Assembly (NCBI GenBank): GCA_026874595.1 | Contig: JAPPUL010000069.1 | Location: 186,001 to 250,000 of the forward strand | Source of the DNA: Sipunculus nudus | Taxonomy: Eukaryota; Annelida; Sipuncula; Golfingiida; Sipunculidae | Reading direction: 5' to 3' | Length of the DNA stretch: 64,000 nt | Shown here: piece by piece, positions 9,970-21,658 of the stretch | Layout of the letters: each line of letters opens with the position of its first letter | Numbering within the stretch: position 1 is the stretch's first letter | Translations under genes and position numbers: made by a program | The notes under the pieces: model-generated | What the model saw: only the letters and a program-made list of their open reading frames with translations | What the model was told of the DNA's origin: nothing | Databases searched by the model: none

Positions 9970-12900
9970 ATGAGCAATATAAGTGATTTTGATAAAATAA
10001 CAATACACCTTGCTTCAACGAGTCGCATCAAGGAATGGAGTTACGGAGAAGTCAAAAAGCCAGAGACTATAAACTACAGGACCTTAAGGCCTGAGCGAGA
10101 CGGTCTTTTTTGCGAAAAGATATTTGGGACGACAAAAGAGTGGGCGTGTTACTGCGGCAAATTTAAATCTATAAGGTACAAAGGGGTAGTATGCGATAGG
10201 TGCGGAGTTGAGGTTGCACATTTTAAGGTAAGACGTGAACGAATGGGTCATATAGAACTTGCCTCTCCGATATCACACATATGGTATTACAAGAGCGTGC
10301 CAAGCCGGATAGGCTTATTACTTGGGTTTACAGTAAATAAACTAAGAAGCATATTATACTTTGAAAAGTATGTGGTAATAGATCCAGGTGATACAGATCT
10401 TGAAGAGAAACAACTTTTATCAGAAACAGAATATGCGGATTACAAAGCAAAATACGGAGTGAACTTTACAGCAGATATTGGAGCGGATGCGATAAGGAAG
10501 CTTTTGGAAATATCAGATCTTGAGGAGGAGGAATTGCTGCTTCGTGAAAAGATGAACGAGAAGGGGGAAAAGACAGATGCACGGATATTAAAGCAACTTG
10601 AAATAATAAGCGATTTTAGAAAATCAGGCAATGACCCGACCTGGATGATACTTGATGTAATCCCCGTTATACCGCCAGAGTTAAGACCAATGGTCCAACT
10701 AGATGGAGGACGCTTTGCAACAAGCGATTTAAATGATTTATATAGAAGAGTGATAAATAGAAATAATAGATTAAAGCGGCTTCAAAATCTACGTGCACCC
10801 GAGATAATAATGCGAAATGAGAAACGGATGTTACAGGAGGCAGCAGATGCTTTATTTGACAATTCTCGTCGAAAGCGCGTTGTAAAGGGGGCGGGGAATA
10901 GACCCTTAAAGTCTCTATCAGATATGCTAAAAGGTAAGCAAGGTAGATTTAGACAAAACCTTCTTGGCAAACGCGTAGATTATTCAGGACGTTCTGTTAT
11001 AGTTGTAGGACCGCATTTAAAACTACATCAGTGCGGACTGCCAAAGAAAATGGCACTTGAGCTATTCAAACCATTTGTTATGCGTGGGCTTGTTGAACGT
11101 GAGCTCGTATACAACGTGAAGAGCGCAAAGACTATGGTAGAACGAGAAAAACCTGAGGTATGGGGAGTGCTTGAAGACGTAATTAAAGGACATCCTATAT
11201 TATTAAACCGAGCTCCGACATTACATAGACTTGGAATCCAAGCATTTGAACCGACCTTAGTTGAAGGAAAAGCAATTCAGCTCCATCCTTTAGTCTGTCA
11301 TGCTTTCAATGCCGACTTTGACGGAGATCAGATGGCAGTCCATGTGCCTTTATCCCCTGCCTCTCAGATTGAATGTTGGTTACTGTTGCTATCATCCAAT
11401 AATCTTTTAAACCCTGCAAATGGGGAACCGATAGTAGGTCCGACAAAAGATATGGTGCTTGGAATAAATTATCTGACAAAAGAAAGGAGAGGGACACTTG
11501 GTGATGGGCGGTATTTTGCCTCAAAGCAGGAGGTTAGACATGCACTTCACACGAAAACATTAGATTTTCAGGCAAAGATAAAACTCCTGCAAGATGATGG
11601 GAGTGTTTTTCATACAACGCCTGGACGAATAATCTTCAACGAAACTATACCTGAGGGTATGGAATATATAAATGAACCGCAAAATGATAAAAGTATAGCG
11701 ACAATAATACTTAGAATATTCAAGCTGCTTGGCGCCTCAAAAACTATAGAAACACTTGATAAGATAAAAGATCTTGGCTTTAAATATGCAACGGTATTTG
11801 GAGCAAGCATAAATATGGACGATATAAGAATTCCTGAGCAGAAGAAGCAATTGATAAATAACGGAGACAAAAGAGTCAAGAAAATAGAAGACAATTATAG
11901 AAATGGTTATATAACTGAGGATGAGCGATATAATCAGGTGATAGACGTATGGACACGAGTAAGCGAATCGATATCGGAAATCATGATGGAAGAACTTCGT
12001 GTACACAACAACGGATTTAATCCTCTTTACATAATGGCTGATTCAGGGGCACGAGGTAGTAAACAACAAATAAGACAACTTGCGGGGATGAGAGGTCTTA
12101 TGGCAAAGCCCTCAGGTGAGATAATTGAGCTTCCAATAAAGTCGAATTTTAAGGAAGGTTTAAGTGTATTAGAATATTTCATATCGACACACGGGGCTCG
12201 GAAAGGGCTTGCAGACACAGCGTTGAAAACAGCGGATGCCGGATATTTGACAAGGCGTCTTGTTGATATTGCCCAAGAGGTTGTTATAGATGTTGAAGAT
12301 TGCGGGACGATAAACGGGATAGAGCGTATGGCGCTGCGTGAGGGGGATGAGGAAATAGAGAAGTTATCCGATCGAATAGTTGGTAGATACGTACTTGAAG
12401 ATATATACAATCCGATAACAAAAGCACTTATCGTAAACGCAAATGAAGTTATAACAGAGGAATCGGCTGCACAAATAGAGAAATCAGGAATAGAACAAGT
12501 ACGAATCCGAACAGTATTAACCTGCGAGTCCCAATATGGGATATGTATAAAATGCTATGGTAGGAATCTTGCAACTGGTAAACCTGTAGAAATAGGTGAA
12601 GCAGTAGGAATAATCGCAGCACAATCAATAGGACAGCCAGGAACACAGCTTACGATGCGAACATTTCATATAGGCGGAACGGCTGCAAGACAGATAGAAG
12701 AACAAAACATAACTCTATCATACTCAGCAATAATTAAAGAGATGCCAGCAAGCCTGGTTGAGACAGAAGATACAAATTACATAACAAATAGAAAAGGGGA
12801 AATAATTTTAAGACGAATAATAAAAGAGTATAAGCAAAGTGATTTTAAAGAGATTAAGGTAGAGGATGGTGAGCGTATATTAATAGGCGAGGTAGTGGGG

Positions 12901-14088
12901 ATAACGAAGAAAGATGAAGAGGTACGAGCTGAAAATATATGTAGGGTATATATGCGCGATAAGAATTTGTTTTTGATGGGAGGAGACAGTAAGTTAATCT
13001 TACGAAGTGGGACCAAAATATATTATGGGTTAGATGATTATATAAAAAAGGGTAGCGTGATAGCCGAGTTTGATCCATATAACGAACCTATAGTAACCGA
13101 TAAAGAAGGGATAACGCAATTTGTAGATATAATAATAGGCTCGACATTAAAGATAGAGAAAAGTCAAGAGTCAAACGTAGAAGAGAAGATAGTAACAGAG
13201 ACCCGAGATGGGAGTCTAACCCCCCAAGTATTAATCCTAAACAGCAAAGGTGAGACTATAACAAACATCCCAATCCCCGGAGGAGCACATCTTTTAGTTG
13301 AAGAGAAGGTAAACGTAAAACCGGGAACAATAATAGCAAAGATAACACGCGGACAAACAAAAACAAAAGATATAACAGGCGGACTTCCCAGGATAGCAGA
13401 ACTATTTGAAGCACGAAAACCAAAGGATGCATGTGTAATAGCAGAACAAGATGGTACGATATCTTTTGGAGATAAGCAAAAAGGAAAGTCTGTTATAAAC
13501 ATAAAATATACAACATATGACGATATGGGTGAAGAGCTTGAGGGTATATCAAAGCATGTAATACCTGCTGGGAAACGGATATTAGTTCGGGATGGTGATA
13601 CTATAAAAGCAGGCGAACAACTTTGTGATGGACCTATAAATCCTCATGATATACTTAGGGTAGAAGGTGTTGAGAAACTGCAGGAATATCTTGTAAACGA
13701 GATACAAGAGGTATATCGGCTTCAGGGCGTTGATATAAACGACAAACACGTTGGTACGATAATCCGTCAGATGCTTAAGAAAGTACAGATAACCGATGCA
13801 GGGGATACAGATTTCATAGTCGGTCAAAACGTGGATAGATTCTTGTTTAAAAGTAAAAATGACGAAGTGGTAGAAGAAGGTGGTAAATCGGCGACTGCAA
13901 AACCTATATTGCAAGGTATAACAAAAGCATCACTAAATATAGACAGTTTTATATCTGCAGCCTCATTCCAAGAGACAACAAAAATATTAACGAACGCCGC
14001 AATTAAAGGGAAAGTAGATGATCTTCGAGGACTAAAAGAGAACGTGATAATAGGACATCTAGTGCCTGCAGGGACGGGAACAAAATAA
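9970..14088 (+). CDS. rpoC: DNA-directed RNA polymerase subunit beta'
   Basis: 1372 residues. The N-terminal zinc site is C-Y-C-G...C-D-R-C-G, the catalytic loop is [12 protein letters not shown], and the second zinc site is [12 protein letters not shown]. The trigger-loop region reads [22 protein letters not shown] is 6 bases before the ATG. The first 120 residues (for example [16 protein letters not shown]) recall spirochaetal RpoC more than proteobacterial forms, by memory. It ends the cluster; the next gene, cheW, is convergent. Confidence 0.97.
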   Translation: MSNISDFDKITIHLASTSRIKEWSYGEVKKPETINYRTLRPERDGLFCEKIFGTTKEWACYCGKFKSIRYKGVVCDRCGVEVAHFKVRRERMGHIELASPISHIWYYKSVPSRIGLLLGFTVNKLRSILYFEKYVVIDPGDTDLEEKQLLSETEYADYKAKYGVNFTADIGADAIRKLLEISDLEEEELLLREKMNEKGEKTDARILKQLEIISDFRKSGNDPTWMILDVIPVIPPELRPMVQLDGGRFATSDLNDLYRRVINRNNRLKRLQNLRAPEIIMRNEKRMLQEAADALFDNSRRKRVVKGAGNRPLKSLSDMLKGKQGRFRQNLLGKRVDYSGRSVIVVGPHLKLHQCGLPKKMALELFKPFVMRGLVERELVYNVKSAKTMVEREKPEVWGVLEDVIKGHPILLNRAPTLHRLGIQAFEPTLVEGKAIQLHPLVCHAFNADFDGDQMAVHVPLSPASQIECWLLLLSSNNLLNPANGEPIVGPTKDMVLGINYLTKERRGTLGDGRYFASKQEVRHALHTKTLDFQAKIKLLQDDGSVFHTTPGRIIFNETIPEGMEYINEPQNDKSIATIILRIFKLLGASKTIETLDKIKDLGFKYATVFGASINMDDIRIPEQKKQLINNGDKRVKKIEDNYRNGYITEDERYNQVIDVWTRVSESISEIMMEELRVHNNGFNPLYIMADSGARGSKQQIRQLAGMRGLMAKPSGEIIELPIKSNFKEGLSVLEYFISTHGARKGLADTALKTADAGYLTRRLVDIAQEVVIDVEDCGTINGIERMALREGDEEIEKLSDRIVGRYVLEDIYNPITKALIVNANEVITEESAAQIEKSGIEQVRIRTVLTCESQYGICIKCYGRNLATGKPVEIGEAVGIIAAQSIGQPGTQLTMRTFHIGGTAARQIEEQNITLSYSAIIKEMPASLVETEDTNYITNRKGEIILRRIIKEYKQSDFKEIKVEDGERILIGEVVGITKKDEEVRAENICRVYMRDKNLFLMGGDSKLILRSGTKIYYGLDDYIKKGSVIAEFDPYNEPIVTDKEGITQFVDIIIGSTLKIEKSQESNVEEKIVTETRDGSLTPQVLILNSKGETITNIPIPGGAHLLVEEKVNVKPGTIIAKITRGQTKTKDITGGLPRIAELFEARKPKDACVIAEQDGTISFGDKQKGKSVINIKYTTYDDMGEELEGISKHVIPAGKRILVRDGDTIKAGEQLCDGPINPHDILRVEGVEKLQEYLVNEIQEVYRLQGVDINDKHVGTIIRQMLKKVQITDAGDTDFIVGQNVDRFLFKSKNDEVVEEGGKSATAKPILQGITKASLNIDSFISAASFQETTKILTNAAIKGKVDDLRGLKENVIIGHLVPAGTGTK

Positions 14089-14128
14089 ACAAAACAAATA
14101 GAAAGATAAAAAGAATAGAAAGACAGAA

Positions 14129-14602
14129 TTAAGCAAAGAGTTTATTAATATCTAAAATTAATATTAGCTTATTATCGGTTGATGATGAGTCTAGGTCTTG
14201 GACAATGCCGGTAATATAATCAGTATCGACTCCTGAGACAACAGATGGAGTTGGTTGAATAGAATTTTCATCGAAGGTGGCAACACGAAGTATCTTATCT
14301 ACAGAAATACCTATCATAGAGTCATAAAGGGAAAGAATAATAACTCCCTTACTTTTAGTTTTACTTACAAGATTAAATCGTCTTTTCAAGTCAATAACAG
14401 GTATAATATCTCCTCTAAGATTTATAACACCTAAGACAAAGTCAAGAGAATTTGGAACAGACATAATGTTGACCATACGTATTATTTCTTTGGCATGCAT
14501 GATATCAACACCATATCTTTCATCAGAGAGCAGGAAGGTAACAAGCTGTCGTTTGCTTTTTTGTTTTACTTTATCCATCTTATTACTTGTATTACCATTC
14601 AT
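14129..14602 (-). CDS. cheW: Chemotaxis coupling protein CheW
   Basis: 157 residues covering a single CheW domain (about 18-155), the SH3-like scaffold linking methyl-accepting receptors to the kinase CheA under the inner membrane. Typical motifs are L-S-D-E-R-Y-G-V-D-I, the P-N-S-L-D-F-V-L-G-V-I-N-L-R-G-D-I-I-P-V-I-D-L region (given here in steps) and a C-terminal L-I-L-I-L-D-I-N-K-L. It stands alone: no cheA or receptor is near, so the rest of the pathway must be elsewhere. A CheX-like protein lies at 33.8 kb. Confidence 0.9.
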   Translation of the reverse strand: MNGNTSNKMDKVKQKSKRQLVTFLLSDERYGVDIMHAKEIIRMVNIMSVPNSLDFVLGVINLRGDIIPVIDLKRRFNLVSKTKSKGVIILSLYDSMIGISVDKILRVATFDENSIQPTPSVVSGVDTDYITGIVQDLDSSSTDNKLILILDINKLFA

Positions 14603-14783
14603 TATTTATCCTTATTCATGATAAATAACAAACATAATATATCATATAGTTTTATATCATATATTTTAATAAAAGTAATTTGTTAAACAAATAAAACAGT
14701 ACAATAAACTTAAACTGCTGCACTATTTATAATAAAGGATTACAAATAACGCAGCATTTAAATCTTAACCTTTAATAAAACTA

Positions 14784-16916
14784 CTAAGAAAATAAAGCAC
14801 CTCGTATGGCACTAATAGCTGTTACAGATACTATTGCAACCATAGCCATAAGCTTAAGTAATATATTTATAGAAGGACCTGATGTGTCCTTAAAAGGATC
14901 TCCTACCGTATCCCCAACAACTGCTGCTTTGTGACTCTCTGAACCTTTCCCTCCAAGGTGCCCATTCTCAATATATTTCTTTGCATTGTCCCACGCTCCA
15001 CCTGCATTGGCCATCATAATTGCAAGTGAGAATCCTGATACCAAAGACCCTGCCAAAAGTGCTACAACTGCCTTCTCGCCAAAAATAATCCCCACCAAAA
15101 CAGGAGCTACAATAGCAAGTACTGCAGGACTTATCATCTCTTTTTGTGCTCCTTTGGTACTTATCTCAACACAAGCCGCATAATCAGGTTTTGCAGTCCC
15201 TTCCATTATCCCTTTTGTTTCACGGAATTGTCGCCGCACCTCATCTACCATAGCCCCTGCTGCCTTACCTACTGCATTCATCGTTAGTGAACTAAAGTAA
15301 AACGGAAGCACTGCTCCTATAAAAAGTCCCACCAATATAATTGGATCTGTTATCCCTACATCTGATACTTTGATTCCTAGGGTTTGAGTATAGGCCACCA
15401 GCAACGTTAACGCTGTTAGTGCTGCTGAACCTATTGCAAAACCTTTTCCTGTTGCCGCCGTAGTGTTACCAAGTGCATCCAAGGCATCCGTCCTCTCTCG
15501 TACCTCCGGCTCCAAGCCTCCCATCTCGGCTATTCCTCCCGCATTATCCGCAACCGGCCCATAGGCATCCGTTGCAAGCGTTATTCCAAGTGTCGATAAC
15601 ATCCCTATCGCCGCCATACCTATCCCAAATAGTCCATATTGATAATCTACTCCCCCTCCTGCCACGTAAAATGCTCCTATCGTTGCAAGCACTATTGTGA
15701 ATACTGGTATCAATGTCGAGGTCATACCTACTGATAAGCCTGCTATTATTATAGTTGCGGGCCCTGTTTTGGCCTGCTTTGCAAGCTCTTGGGTCGGCTT
15801 ATATTCATAGGCTGTGTAGTATTCTGTGAAATAGCCTATTATATTTCCCGCAATAAGGCCTATTAAGACAGCAAAAAATATGCCCATACCCCCTAAGCCA
15901 AGAGAATATATTCCCTTTAATCCAAAATTTACATAGAGAAAAGACAACACGATCATTATGACAGATGACAGGTATATTCCCTTACGTAAAGCCCATAGCA
16001 ACCCTGCACTCTCTGTATTATCTCCCGTCTTTACGAAAAATGTACCAATTATTGACGAAAATACCCCTAATGCCGCAAGCGTTAATGGCGCACTCACAAA
16101 CATATAATATCCTCCTCCTCCTATATGCGAAAACGCAAAGGCCGCTATTGCCATCGTTGCTACCATTGAACCTATATATGATTCATACAAATCTGCTCCC
16201 ATCCCGGCTACGTCTCCTACGTTATCTCCTACGTTATCTGCTATCGTTGCCGGATTCCTTGGGTCATCCTCAGGTATGCCTGCTTCTACCTTCCCTACCA
16301 AATCTGCTCCCACGTCTGCCGCCTTTGTGAATATTCCGCCTCCCACACGGGCAAATAATGCCATAGATGATGCCCCAAGCCCTGAACTTACTAGTATATC
16401 GGTTATTATTGACATCTGTGTTTGATCGCTTGCACTAGGGGCTCCCAATACAAAATACCATAACGACAAATGAAATAATCCAAGACCCACTACCAACATC
16501 CCCATCACCGTCCCTGAATTAAAGGCTATTCTAAGCCCTTCGTTTAACGAACTCTTTGCTCCCCAGGCTGTTCTTGCATTCGAACTCGTTGCTATCTTCA
16601 TACCAAAAAACCCGGCTAGGGCTGAGAATATTGCTCCGGATAAAAACGAAAACGGTATGTAATATGCGGCGCTACCTATCCGAGCTGAATCCACATACGC
16701 TGCCTTAATTAGCAATAGTACAAATACTATCCCTAAAAATATCCCTATAACGACATATTGTCGCCTTAAATAGGCTCCTGCTCCTTCTCGTATGTATTTT
16801 GCTATCTCTATCATACGTTCTGTCCCTTCCGCCTTCTTTAGAATCTGTAAGGATAGTATTATAGCAAATGTTACCGCCGCTAGTGCACCTAATGGTGCTA
16901 GTACTGTCAATCCCAT
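14784..16916 (-). CDS. hppA: Membrane-bound cation-pumping pyrophosphatase, K+-dependent type
   Basis: 710-residue, roughly 16-span inner-membrane pump that couples pyrophosphate hydrolysis to H+ or Na+ export. The substrate loop [11 protein letters not shown] (201-211) and the [12 protein letters not shown] block (227-238) carry the Mg-PPi ligands. The sequence G-N-T-T-A-A (483-488) has Ala at 487 where K+-independent enzymes have Lys, so K+ dependence is expected. Whether H+ or Na+ is moved cannot be read safely. Such pumps conserve energy from biosynthetic pyrophosphate in anaerobes, including after sulfate activation if this organism does that. Confidence 0.95.
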   Translation of the reverse strand: MGLTVLAPLGALAAVTFAIILSLQILKKAEGTERMIEIAKYIREGAGAYLRRQYVVIGIFLGIVFVLLLIKAAYVDSARIGSAAYYIPFSFLSGAIFSALAGFFGMKIATSSNARTAWGAKSSLNEGLRIAFNSGTVMGMLVVGLGLFHLSLWYFVLGAPSASDQTQMSIITDILVSSGLGASSMALFARVGGGIFTKAADVGADLVGKVEAGIPEDDPRNPATIADNVGDNVGDVAGMGADLYESYIGSMVATMAIAAFAFSHIGGGGYYMFVSAPLTLAALGVFSSIIGTFFVKTGDNTESAGLLWALRKGIYLSSVIMIVLSFLYVNFGLKGIYSLGLGGMGIFFAVLIGLIAGNIIGYFTEYYTAYEYKPTQELAKQAKTGPATIIIAGLSVGMTSTLIPVFTIVLATIGAFYVAGGGVDYQYGLFGIGMAAIGMLSTLGITLATDAYGPVADNAGGIAEMGGLEPEVRERTDALDALGNTTAATGKGFAIGSAALTALTLLVAYTQTLGIKVSDVGITDPIILVGLFIGAVLPFYFSSLTMNAVGKAAGAMVDEVRRQFRETKGIMEGTAKPDYAACVEISTKGAQKEMISPAVLAIVAPVLVGIIFGEKAVVALLAGSLVSGFSLAIMMANAGGAWDNAKKYIENGHLGGKGSESHKAAVVGDTVGDPFKDTSGPSINILLKLMAMVAIVSVTAISAIRGALFS

Positions 16917-17095
16917 TATTTTTTGAAACCCCTTTTTTTATTAGACATAATGCCTTAGCTAATTTTTTACGCCTTAAGTATAATGAGTTTCTTATCTTTT
17001 GTCAATCTGTTGTCTACAAAACTATTTTATACTCTTTATTGCTATTTCTTTAGTGTTTTTTTGATTGTTTTTTTTATATGAATTTGTAGCTTATA

Positions 17096-18400
17096 TTATT
17101 GCTTTGGCTTTTGCTGCTTTTTCGCCTCGCGTCTTTCCTTCGTCTTTAGGATATTTACTTCCTTTTGTAATTCAAATAAATTCGAACATTTTATCCGCTT
17201 ATCTTCTCCTGATAAATCTATCGTCTTTAGCTTTAATATCTCAACCAACGCATCCTTACTCTCTTCCTTCGACAACCCCGCAAGCCCGCTTAGCTCCGTT
17301 AACCCAAAATTAAATGTATGGCTTGTTCTATCTATCGGTATCATTTCCTTCTCCACTTGCAACAATAATAAATCAAGCATTTTAACTACTGGGTTTTTTA
17401 TTAGCTTTATTGCAAGCTGTCTATACCCTGTCCAAATACGTTCACTTAGTAAGGTTATTAACTTTGTTACCAGCTGAGGCTCGCTTTTTACCATCATTTC
17501 AAAATTTGCTTTGTTTACATATAGTGTATTTACTTCTCCAAAGGCTATCGCTGAGGCGCTTCTTGGCTTTTCGTTAAGCAATGCCATCTCTCCGAATATA
17601 TCTCCTGGCTTTAATACTGCTATCACTTGTTCTTGATTATTTACTAGCTTTGTTATCTTTACCTGACCCTTTTGTATTACATATAATTCTCCCCCCTTCT
17701 CATGTTCACAGAAGATGAATGTGTTGTCTACAAAATCTCTTTGCCAGCCCTTTATCTCATTATTAGCAGGATTTAATGCATCTTTTGCAAGGGGTGTTAG
17801 ACTTTGTAGTTTTGTCTTTGCCTCTTGCACATAGTTTCCTTCCGGCGCATACTCTATATATCTTATATAGGCATATACTGCTTGATTATACTGCTTTATT
17901 GACTCGTAATATGTCCCTATATTATATATCTGTTCACTAAGCTGTTCTCGATCAAGCTCCTCACTATCTATCACCGCCTCCTTTGGGCTTTCATCATCAG
18001 CTAATATATCTGATTCCTCTTCCTGAGAAGTCATTCGATCGTCTATATATCTTAAGTTTGAACTAAATACTCTAAGTATTCTCATTGCAATTGATGCATT
18101 ACTTTGGATTAAAAAACCAAATTGATCGCGTTTTACAAGTATTAACGTTACATCTGTTAGCGCATACGCACTCTCTTCCCTTGAATGACCACTCATACAT
18201 GATATTAATCCAAAAAAATCTCCCTCTTTGTACTGCTCTCCTCTATCATCTCCATATATTGTGTTGAATTCTCGGGTTATTCGAACTATCCCGGATTTTA
18301 TTATGAAAAATACATCTATCCCATCATCTGATTTACCCTCTATCATTATAAATGTATCTTTACGAAAATTCTTTATCCCAAGTTTTACAGGAACGCTCAT
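17096..18400 (-). CDS. Regulatory protein with two cyclic-nucleotide-binding domains around a TPR linker
   Basis: 434 residues. The first cNMP domain (about 8-120) has a degenerate phosphate-binding cassette (F-G-L-I-S-C, without the usual Glu and Arg pattern). A TPR-like segment (about 147-205, I-G-T-Y-Y-E-S-I-K-Q-Y-N-Q-A-V) follows. The second cNMP domain (about 220-335) has an intact cassette, F-G-E-M-A-L-L ... R-S-A-S-A. The last 90 residues resemble a worn CRP winged helix with a basic tail (K-E-R-R-E-A-K-K-Q-Q). It may sense cAMP or c-di-GMP-like ligands through the second domain; DNA binding is uncertain. From memory, this architecture is common in spirochaetes. Confidence 0.82.
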   Translation of the reverse strand: MSVPVKLGIKNFRKDTFIMIEGKSDDGIDVFFIIKSGIVRITREFNTIYGDDRGEQYKEGDFFGLISCMSGHSREESAYALTDVTLILVKRDQFGFLIQSNASIAMRILRVFSSNLRYIDDRMTSQEEESDILADDESPKEAVIDSEELDREQLSEQIYNIGTYYESIKQYNQAVYAYIRYIEYAPEGNYVQEAKTKLQSLTPLAKDALNPANNEIKGWQRDFVDNTFIFCEHEKGGELYVIQKGQVKITKLVNNQEQVIAVLKPGDIFGEMALLNEKPRSASAIAFGEVNTLYVNKANFEMMVKSEPQLVTKLITLLSERIWTGYRQLAIKLIKNPVVKMLDLLLLQVEKEMIPIDRTSHTFNFGLTELSGLAGLSKEESKDALVEILKLKTIDLSGEDKRIKCSNLFELQKEVNILKTKERREAKKQQKPKQ

Positions 18401-18593
18401 CTATATCTCCCGGTAATTCAATGCATCCTTAAATTTCATATATTTATATCTCTTATTACTTCTATTCCTCTTAAGCCTAGCTCTCCTATTGCTTTTACTC
18501 GGTATCTTTTGCAATTTAGTTTAGATTTTTACTTTAGACTTCTTTTTTTTTCCTACACTATTTATTTTTTTAAAAACTTATATTTATTATATT

Positions 18594-19718
18594 ATGTCCT
18601 CATCTTGGCAGCCTATTAGAGAATTATTCCCTGCTTTAAAAAATTATTGCTACCTAAATGCTGCTGAGGCTTCTCCTTTGCATAAGAATTCTTTCGACGC
18701 TGCTTGTACCTTTTATAAACAAATGCTTTTTCACGGCGATATCTTCTTTGAAGATTGGATTTCTAAAATCGAACTCATTAGGGAGAATGTTGCATCCCTT
18801 ATTAACGCTTACAAAGATGAAATTGCATTCGTTTCTAATGCCTCTCTTGCTATGAACTTTATATCTCTTATCTTAAAAAATCAAGGACGCGTTATCTCCA
18901 TGAAAGACGAATTCCCTTCTTCTACTCTCCCTTGGATTAATAATAACTTCGACCTTAAGCTTGTTGAACCTGATAACTACTCATACCCTATTGAACTTAT
19001 TAAACACTATATTAACAATAATACCAAAATTATTGTCTCAAGTCATGTTCAATATAAAACCGGGTTTAGGCAAAACTTACATTCCTTAGCTCAACTTGCT
19101 AAGAACAATAATTGTTTCTTTGTTGTTAATGCTACTCAGTCTTTGGGCGCCTTCAATATAAATGTTAGGAATATGCAAATCGATTTTCTTGTAGCTAATA
19201 CCTTAAAATGGTCTATGGCTGGATACGGGGTTGCTATTCTTTTCATTAGCAGAAAAATGCAGCGCCTTTTTAATATTAATCCCGTCTTCGGATGGCTTAG
19301 TAATCAAAATCCTGCTCTCATGAATAATAACATTATTAATAAGAAAAATAGTGCTAGCTCACTTGAAGTCGGCTCCCTTTGTTATCCCCCCATTCTCGCT
19401 CTAGGGGAGTCTATTGACCTTTTTAAGTCCATCGGGCAAGACAAAATATCTAATAGAATTATTGACCTTACTCTTTATGCTATAAACTCTATAAATAAAA
19501 AATATATCTTGAGCCCTATTTCTGATACTAACTCTTTAAGCGGTATTTTGCTCATCAATGTTCAAAATCCTTCCAAAGTTAAAGACAGTTTAAGAAAACA
19601 AAATATTATCGTATCTATTAGAGGTAATGCCATTCGTGCCTCTTTTCATATCTATAACATCTTACAAGATATTGATACCTTCTCCTTAGCCATTAAACCC
19701 TTTCTACAAAGAGTTTAA
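18594..19718 (+). CDS. Class-V aminotransferase / cysteine-desulfurase-like PLP protein
   Basis: 374 residues with the fold-type I class-V pattern: V-N-A-T-Q-S-L-G-A (178-186) and the probable PLP lysine K205 in N-T-L-K-W-S. The substrate is unknown; desulfurases, isopenicillin-N-epimerase-like and kynureninase-like proteins all belong here. In most relatives the residue before A-T-Q is Asp, which binds the pyridine nitrogen; here it is Asn179. No Shine-Dalgarno sequence precedes the ATG. Third codon positions are rich in T, unlike the neighbouring minus-strand genes, which favour A. It stands alone between divergent and convergent genes. Confidence 0.75.
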   Translation: MSSSWQPIRELFPALKNYCYLNAAEASPLHKNSFDAACTFYKQMLFHGDIFFEDWISKIELIRENVASLINAYKDEIAFVSNASLAMNFISLILKNQGRVISMKDEFPSSTLPWINNNFDLKLVEPDNYSYPIELIKHYINNNTKIIVSSHVQYKTGFRQNLHSLAQLAKNNNCFFVVNATQSLGAFNINVRNMQIDFLVANTLKWSMAGYGVAILFISRKMQRLFNINPVFGWLSNQNPALMNNNIINKKNSASSLEVGSLCYPPILALGESIDLFKSIGQDKISNRIIDLTLYAINSINKKYILSPISDTNSLSGILLINVQNPSKVKDSLRKQNIIVSIRGNAIRASFHIYNILQDIDTFSLAIKPFLQRV

Positions 19719-19741
19719 CATATAATCCCGCCCCTACAAAA

Positions 19742-21133
19742 CTACTTTTTCCGCCCCTCTAAAACCTTTTTCAGCAAGTTAGTATATCCTTCTTTAAGCA
19801 CCCTGTCATATTCCATGTCCAACACAATCTCTTCCTTATACATATAAAATTCACGCTTTAACGCTCTTATTATATCCTTATCAGCTAAAATATATCCACG
19901 CCTTCTAACAAGCTTTATAAAGCCATTTATTCGCTCCTGACTAAGATGCTTTACATTAACATTATCTTTAACATATTCATACACTAATTTGCTCTTATAT
20001 AGTTTTTTAAGATTATATCTTGTCTCTATACTAGGCTTTTCTTCCTCTACTTTTATATCCGGGGCCAGCCCTATATTATTTACGTCTTGCCCTGATGGTG
20101 TGTACCATCGCGCGTAGGTAAGCTTTGCTCCTCGCCCCTTTATAGCTTCAAAACTCCTAAAACCTTGTATCGACCCCTTGCCATATGTATTCATCCCCAC
20201 CAAAATACCACGTTCATTATCTTGTAGCGCTCCTATAAATATCTCTGATGCTGACGCTGTCAATCCATCTGATAGCATAACTATAGGTTCTTTCCTAAAT
20301 ATACCCTCTCTTGTTGTATATATCTTTTCAATACCATTACTTGTTATCATATGAAATATCACACTCCCGCCCCTAAGGAAATAACTCGTCATATGCAGAC
20401 CCGATAGTAATGTCCCCCCTCCATTCCCCCGTAGATCAATTATAAGTCCTTCTATCTTTCGCTTCTTAAGGCTTAACAAAAGTTTTCCTAGCTCGGAAGC
20501 CGTATTACGACCAAACTGCTTTAGCTTTATATAATATATGCCTTCTCCAACTAACTCATCTTCTATTATTTTCTCCTCTATATCTTCTCTTTTTATTTCA
20601 AACTCTTTTGTCTTCTCTGCTCTTTTTACTACTATCTTAACTTTTGTGCCTTTTGCTCCCCTTACCAATTTCGTAAACTCAAGTTCACTAAGTCCTATAG
20701 TCGGCTTGTTATCTATCTTTACTATTATATCATGTGAACGTATCCCTGCTTTCTTAGCCGGAGAGTTCTTTTTTGTATACAAAACTCGTATGCTATTATC
20801 TATCTTGCTAAATACTATCCCCACCCCACCATAGCCTCCGTCTAGGCTTTCATTAAATAATTTATAGGTGTCAACGTCTAGGTAAGCTGTATGTTGGTCC
20901 CAAAGTGATGCAAATACTCCCCTATATCCTCCTTCAAATAGCTTATTTCGACTGACTCCTGCATCTACTGTGTTTTCTAATATTACTCTATAGGCTTCTT
21001 TATATAATCTAAGATATTTCGAATACTCAATCCCATTATAACTCCTAAGCCCTAGATAGCTACAATAACCTCCAAAAAACATTATGCCAAACAGACTTAA
21101 CATTAATGTTAGGTACATTCTCTCTTTTTTCAT
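19742..21133 (-). CDS. C-terminal processing peptidase, S41 family
   Basis: 463-residue periplasmic serine protease of the CtpA/Prc type. One N-terminal membrane anchor or signal (about 7-25), a PDZ domain (about 100-185) with G-G-V-G-I-V-F and S-P-A-K-K-A-G-I, then the peptidase domain with D-L-R-G-N-G-G-G (233-240). The catalytic serine lies in T-A-S-A-S-E (292-297) and the catalytic lysine is K319 in Y-G-K-G-S. It probably trims C-termini of envelope proteins or takes part in quality control. The tail after residue 385 is helical and charged. Convergent with the aminotransferase-like gene, 23 bp apart. Confidence 0.92.
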   Translation of the reverse strand: MKKERMYLTLMLSLFGIMFFGGYCSYLGLRSYNGIEYSKYLRLYKEAYRVILENTVDAGVSRNKLFEGGYRGVFASLWDQHTAYLDVDTYKLFNESLDGGYGGVGIVFSKIDNSIRVLYTKKNSPAKKAGIRSHDIIVKIDNKPTIGLSELEFTKLVRGAKGTKVKIVVKRAEKTKEFEIKREDIEEKIIEDELVGEGIYYIKLKQFGRNTASELGKLLLSLKKRKIEGLIIDLRGNGGGTLLSGLHMTSYFLRGGSVIFHMITSNGIEKIYTTREGIFRKEPIVMLSDGLTASASEIFIGALQDNERGILVGMNTYGKGSIQGFRSFEAIKGRGAKLTYARWYTPSGQDVNNIGLAPDIKVEEEKPSIETRYNLKKLYKSKLVYEYVKDNVNVKHLSQERINGFIKLVRRRGYILADKDIIRALKREFYMYKEEIVLDMEYDRVLKEGYTNLLKKVLEGRKK

Positions 21134-21359
21134 GTCATATTAAACCAATCATTTGCTTTTTATTTGCAATTTCACATTATCATAAAAATATATTTATTTA
21201 TATCCTTTTATAAGCCTATATTATTCTAATTTTTAATAAAAAAAACTCCTCTATTTGACATAACATACATTTTTTATTAAACTTTATGCATTAGTTTACA
21301 CATTAGTTTTTTTCTTTGTATGTCTTGCCTATACGCTTTTTGAAGGAGGATACGTTTTA

Positions 21360-21530
21360 ATGGCTAGCTATATTAGTGCTAAGAAAAAAGAAGCTTATAT
21401 GAGTATTTGTTCACAGTGTGGAGAGACTAAAGAAATTGCAAGCTGCATTAGAGACGACGTTGGCAAATTACAAGACTTTTGTAAGGATTGTTTTGAAAGT
21501 GCAACAGGCAAAAAAGTCTCTAAACGTTAA
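21360..21530 (+). CDS. Small zinc-ribbon protein (56 residues)
   Basis: An ORF with the strongest ribosome-binding site in this part of the window: GAAGGAGGA at 21342-21350, 9 bases before the ATG at 21360. The 56-residue product is basic at both ends and has two CxxC pairs, C17-x2-C20 and C41-x2-C44, spaced as in a zinc ribbon. No further family is recognised. Small proteins of this kind often bind nucleic acid or ribosomes, but that is only a possibility. It sits alone between two minus-strand genes. Confidence 0.8.
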   Translation: MASYISAKKKEAYMSICSQCGETKEIASCIRDDVGKLQDFCKDCFESATGKKVSKR

Positions 21531-21570
21531 GTTTTATTCCTTCATTTCTTCAAATACATAAACTTCTATC

Positions 21571-21633
21571 TTTTGCTTCCTTTTGCTTCCTTTTGCTGCT
21601 ATTCTTTTAACACCATATTTTTAACACCATATC
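21571..21633. repeat. Short tandem repeats (10-bp and 13-bp units)
   Basis: TTTTGCTTCC twice followed by a partial third copy (21571-21597), then TTTTAACACCATA twice (about 21605-21630). Between the zinc-ribbon gene and the convergent secreted-protein gene. No coding potential. Confidence 0.7.
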
Positions 21634-21658
21634 TCTATTCTTACTGATTTCTATTCTT

